From: Pseudoalteromonas sp. P1-9
GTDB lineage: Bacteria > Pseudomonadota > Gammaproteobacteria > Enterobacterales > Alteromonadaceae
NCBI RefSeq assembly: GCF_001399975.1
Contig: NZ_LKBD01000033.1
Location: 1 to 57,563, forward strand
Length of the DNA stretch: 57,563 bases
Direction: 5' to 3'
Numbering within the stretch: position 1 is the stretch's first letter; every line of letters begins with the position of its first letter. The notes beneath the pieces are model-generated. The model made no database searches. It was not told where the DNA came from and saw only the letters and a program-made list of their open reading frames with translations. A program made the translations under genes and the position numbers. Below, one piece after another: positions 56,124 through 57,563 of the stretch.

Positions 56124-56414
56124 TTAAATCTCTTCGTCTAAGTTGTTTTCCAATTGGTTTGTCACGTAATGTAACACCCAATCGATTAATTCTTCGTGTT
56201 CGGCTTCCAAAATTGCAGTATCACCGCGTAAATGTTGCCAAATACCTTCAATAATCTTGTCTATCGTATCTGCGTCTGTTTCATCAGGCAATTGTTGCCA
56301 TGCAACATGAATCAATTCATTCAGGTTTTCCGCAACGATTTCTTCTTGCCCTTCCCAATCACCTACCTGATCTATACCAAATAAATAATCTTGTACGCTA
56401 AGCCAATCCTTCAT
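56124..56414 (-). CDS. Uncharacterised acidic protein (msrC-proQ interval)
   Basis: 96 aa. I do not recognise the family. It is strongly acidic, mostly helical by composition, with no membrane segment, cysteine pair or signal peptide. Tryptophans are regularly placed (KDWLSV, VGDWEG, VAWQQL, GIWQHL, DWVLHY), suggesting a small helical bundle. It starts 1 base after the msrC stop and ends 17 bases before the proQ start, so it is in one operon with msrC, proQ and prc. It could be a ProQ-linked accessory, but nothing in the sequence proves it. Confidence 0.7.
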   Translation of the reverse strand: MKDWLSVQDYLFGIDQVGDWEGQEEIVAENLNELIHVAWQQLPDETDADTIDKIIEGIWQHLRGDTAILEAEHEELIDWVLHYVTNQLENNLDEEI

Positions 56415-56415
56415 A

Positions 56416-56871
56416 TTAAAGATGCTCTGCCAATGACGCCATAATTCGCTCTAGGCCAGTTTGATCATCACTATCAAAACGACTTAGGCTTGGGCTATCA
56501 ATATCAAGCACGCCAATATAACTGCCGTCTTTAATAAGTGGAATCACGATTTCTGAATTTGATGCGGCATCACACGCAATGTGCCCTTCAAAGTCGTGAA
56601 CATTGTCAATGCGCTGTGTTTGTTTTTCGGCAAATGCTGTACCACATACACCTTTACCAACAGGGATACGAACACACGCTGGATTACCTTGAAACGGTCC
56701 CAAAACTAATGTGTCGTTTTCCAGTAAATAAAACCCCACCCAGTTGATATCTTCAAGTGAAAGATTTAACAAAGCACTTACATTTGCAAGGTTCGCTATC
56801 AGGTTGGTTTCGTCTTCAATCAAAGCAACTACTTGGTTGTTCAGACTTTGATATAAGCTTTCTTTATTCAT
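56416..56871 (-). CDS. msrC: Free methionine-(R)-sulfoxide reductase
   Basis: GAF-fold reductase (YebR) acting on free Met-R-O, 151 aa. The three conserved cysteines are visible in PACVRIPVGKGVCGTA (two, about residues 84 and 94) and HIACDAAS (the catalytic one, near 118). DINWVGFYLL and IGVLDIDSPSLSRFD are typical of the family. It is first in the operon msrC-(96 aa)-proQ-prc, the same neighbourhood as E. coli yebR-proQ-prc. Confidence 0.93.
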   Translation of the reverse strand: MNKESLYQSLNNQVVALIEDETNLIANLANVSALLNLSLEDINWVGFYLLENDTLVLGPFQGNPACVRIPVGKGVCGTAFAEKQTQRIDNVHDFEGHIACDAASNSEIVIPLIKDGSYIGVLDIDSPSLSRFDSDDQTGLERIMASLAEHL

Positions 56872-56905
56872 TACGTAGAAAAGTTAACAATTCAATATTC
56901 ACAAA

Positions 56906-56950
56906 GCTTAAAGGTACTCTTTCATAACAACAAATGAAACCTTTTTAAGC
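56906..56950. repeat. Imperfect inverted repeat upstream of msrC
   Basis: GCTTAAAGG ... TTTCAT pairs with ATGAAA ... CCTTTTTAAGC around AACAACA, leaving small internal bulges. Between msrC and the next upstream gene. Its role is unknown. Confidence 0.4.
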
Positions 56951-56982
56951 TAAAAAAAGTGAATATCGCTAAATATTCACTT
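56951..56982 (-). terminator. Terminator after the 125-aa membrane protein gene
   Basis: AAGTGAATAT / ATATTCACTT, a 10-bp stem with loop CGCTAA and seven T on the minus strand. It lies 30 bases past the stop of the membrane protein gene. Confidence 0.8.
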
Positions 56983-57012
56983 AATTGTTTACTAATTATT
57001 CGACTCTGAAAT

Positions 57013-57390
57013 CTATTTTTGCTGTTTTAATGTAAAAATAAATATGCCTGCTGCGAGAGTTGCCATTAACGTATTTACAACAAATACTTGCCCTGACGCG
57101 ACATTAAACATAAAACTAAATAACGCACCACCAAATATCGCTGCCATTATCATTGCGGTGTTATTTGATTTATTTCGCTTTTGCAAATACATGTAAACAG
57201 GTACAACACATATCGCCATTGTTAACCCTACTACATGTGCATTTGCAACCGCACTTAATACAATCGACAAAAATAGTTTAGTTGTTGCGCCATCTAATAC
57301 TGCAACATAATAAATACCGATTAAACAACCAATTAAAAAGGGGGAAAACAACGAGTAGGCAACACCCTTAAGTACAATTTTTTTATCCAT
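57013..57390 (-). CDS. Small membrane protein of unknown function
   Basis: 125 aa from the ATG at 57390 (MDKKIVLKGVAYSL); a GTG 24 bases earlier is an alternative start. Neither has a clear ribosome site. Four hydrophobic segments are visible: SPFLIGCLIGIYYVAVL, NAHVVGLTMAICVVPVYMYL, AMIMAAIFGGALFSFMFNV and VNTLMATLAAGIFIFTL, separated by short loops with basic KRNKSNN. I do not recognise the family. It has its own terminator, and the tRNA-Ser gene is just upstream. Confidence 0.65.
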   Translation of the reverse strand: MDKKIVLKGVAYSLFSPFLIGCLIGIYYVAVLDGATTKLFLSIVLSAVANAHVVGLTMAICVVPVYMYLQKRNKSNNTAMIMAAIFGGALFSFMFNVASGQVFVVNTLMATLAAGIFIFTLKQQK

Positions 57391-57477
57391 AATCGCGCCA
57401 AATGCGTTAAACACACGATAAGCATGGCAAATAGATAAATAATTAACAGTAGACTTAAGTATAAAGATAAGAATAAG

Positions 57478-57563
57478 TGGCGGAGAGATAGGGATTTGAA
57501 CCCTAGATAGGCTATTAACCTATGCCGGTTTTCAAGACCGGTGCTTTCGACCACTCAGCCATC
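57478..57563 (-). tRNA. tRNA-Ser(UGA), 5' end cut by window
   Basis: Minus strand: D-arm GATGGCTGAGTGGTCGAAAG, anticodon loop CTTGAAA (anticodon UGA) on a CCGGT/ACCGG stem, the long variable arm typical of tRNA-Ser (GGTTAATAGCC), T-loop GGTTCAAATCC, acceptor TCTCTCC, then G and an encoded CCA at 57478-57480. The first acceptor strand (about 7 bases) lies past the window end. Confidence 0.95.

Noticed and set aside
56107..56181. N-terminal extension of proQ
   Set aside because: It would overlap the 96-aa gene. The FinO domain starts at the ATG 56,106, which has its own AAGG site.
57333..57554. Minus-strand ORF of 73 codons at the right edge
   Set aside because: It runs through the tRNA-Ser gene and overlaps the start of the membrane protein gene in another frame. 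No ribosome site or family match is seen.
1..57563. CRISPR array, transposase, prophage or toxin-antitoxin pair
   Set aside because: I looked for spaced direct repeats, DDE/serine recombinase motifs, phage structural genes and paired small ORFs. None is present beyond the single MITE-like element.

Overview
The window looks like a chromosomal segment of a marine gammaproteobacterium of the order Alteromonadales, most likely Pseudoalteromonas or a close relative. This rests on the low GC content, the gene orders, and one dispersed-repeat-type element whose ends read ATACCAATCCGCATAA. The placement is inferred from gene content. No database search was run. Nearly everything is conserved housekeeping DNA. 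I see no transposase, prophage, CRISPR array or plasmid gene.

Layout, left to right. (1) glnS (minus), then a TCA-cycle block read on the minus strand, sdhCDAB-sucAB-sucCD, with gltA divergent from sdhC. The block carries built-in segmentation: a hairpin between sdhB and sucA, and a strong intrinsic terminator plus a new promoter between sucB and sucC. SucB has two lipoyl domains. (2) csdA-csdE (plus, sulfur mobilisation) faces tcdA. A MITE-like repeat between them supplies the last codons and the stop of tcdA. (3) A minus-strand envelope operon, comEC-msbA-lpxK-ycaR-kdsB, continues into an RluA-family pseudouridine synthase and tcdA. A DUF2062 membrane protein gene diverges from comEC. (4) The SOS mutasome imuA-imuB-dnaE2 sits behind a near-perfect LexA operator. 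(5) Next come a secreted DUF3466 protein, uup, a glutaredoxin-like protein, rlmKL, zapC, pyrD and the large NAD-glutamate dehydrogenase. This is the pepN-pyrD-zapC-rlmL-uup neighbourhood known from E. coli, with extra genes inserted. (6) The inserted block is the most interesting part: a minus-strand cluster encoding a DUF1302 outer-membrane-type protein, a DUF1329 periplasmic protein, a YCF48-like beta-propeller and an RND/MMPL permease. (7) DUF2835, pepN and nhaC follow, then prc-proQ-(unknown 96-aa gene)-msrC, a small membrane protein, and a tRNA-Ser cut by the window end.

How the parts work together: the first 14 kb encodes citrate synthase, 2-oxoglutarate dehydrogenase E1/E2, succinyl-CoA synthetase and succinate dehydrogenase. 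NAD-glutamate dehydrogenase further along feeds 2-oxoglutarate into the same cycle. The lpxK/msbA/kdsB group makes and flips lipid A and activates Kdo. The DUF1302/DUF1329/YCF48/RND group is best read as an uncharacterised envelope transport system for a hydrophobic substrate. It carries its own operator-like palindrome and an internal terminator that would make more of the outer-membrane and periplasmic parts than of the pump.
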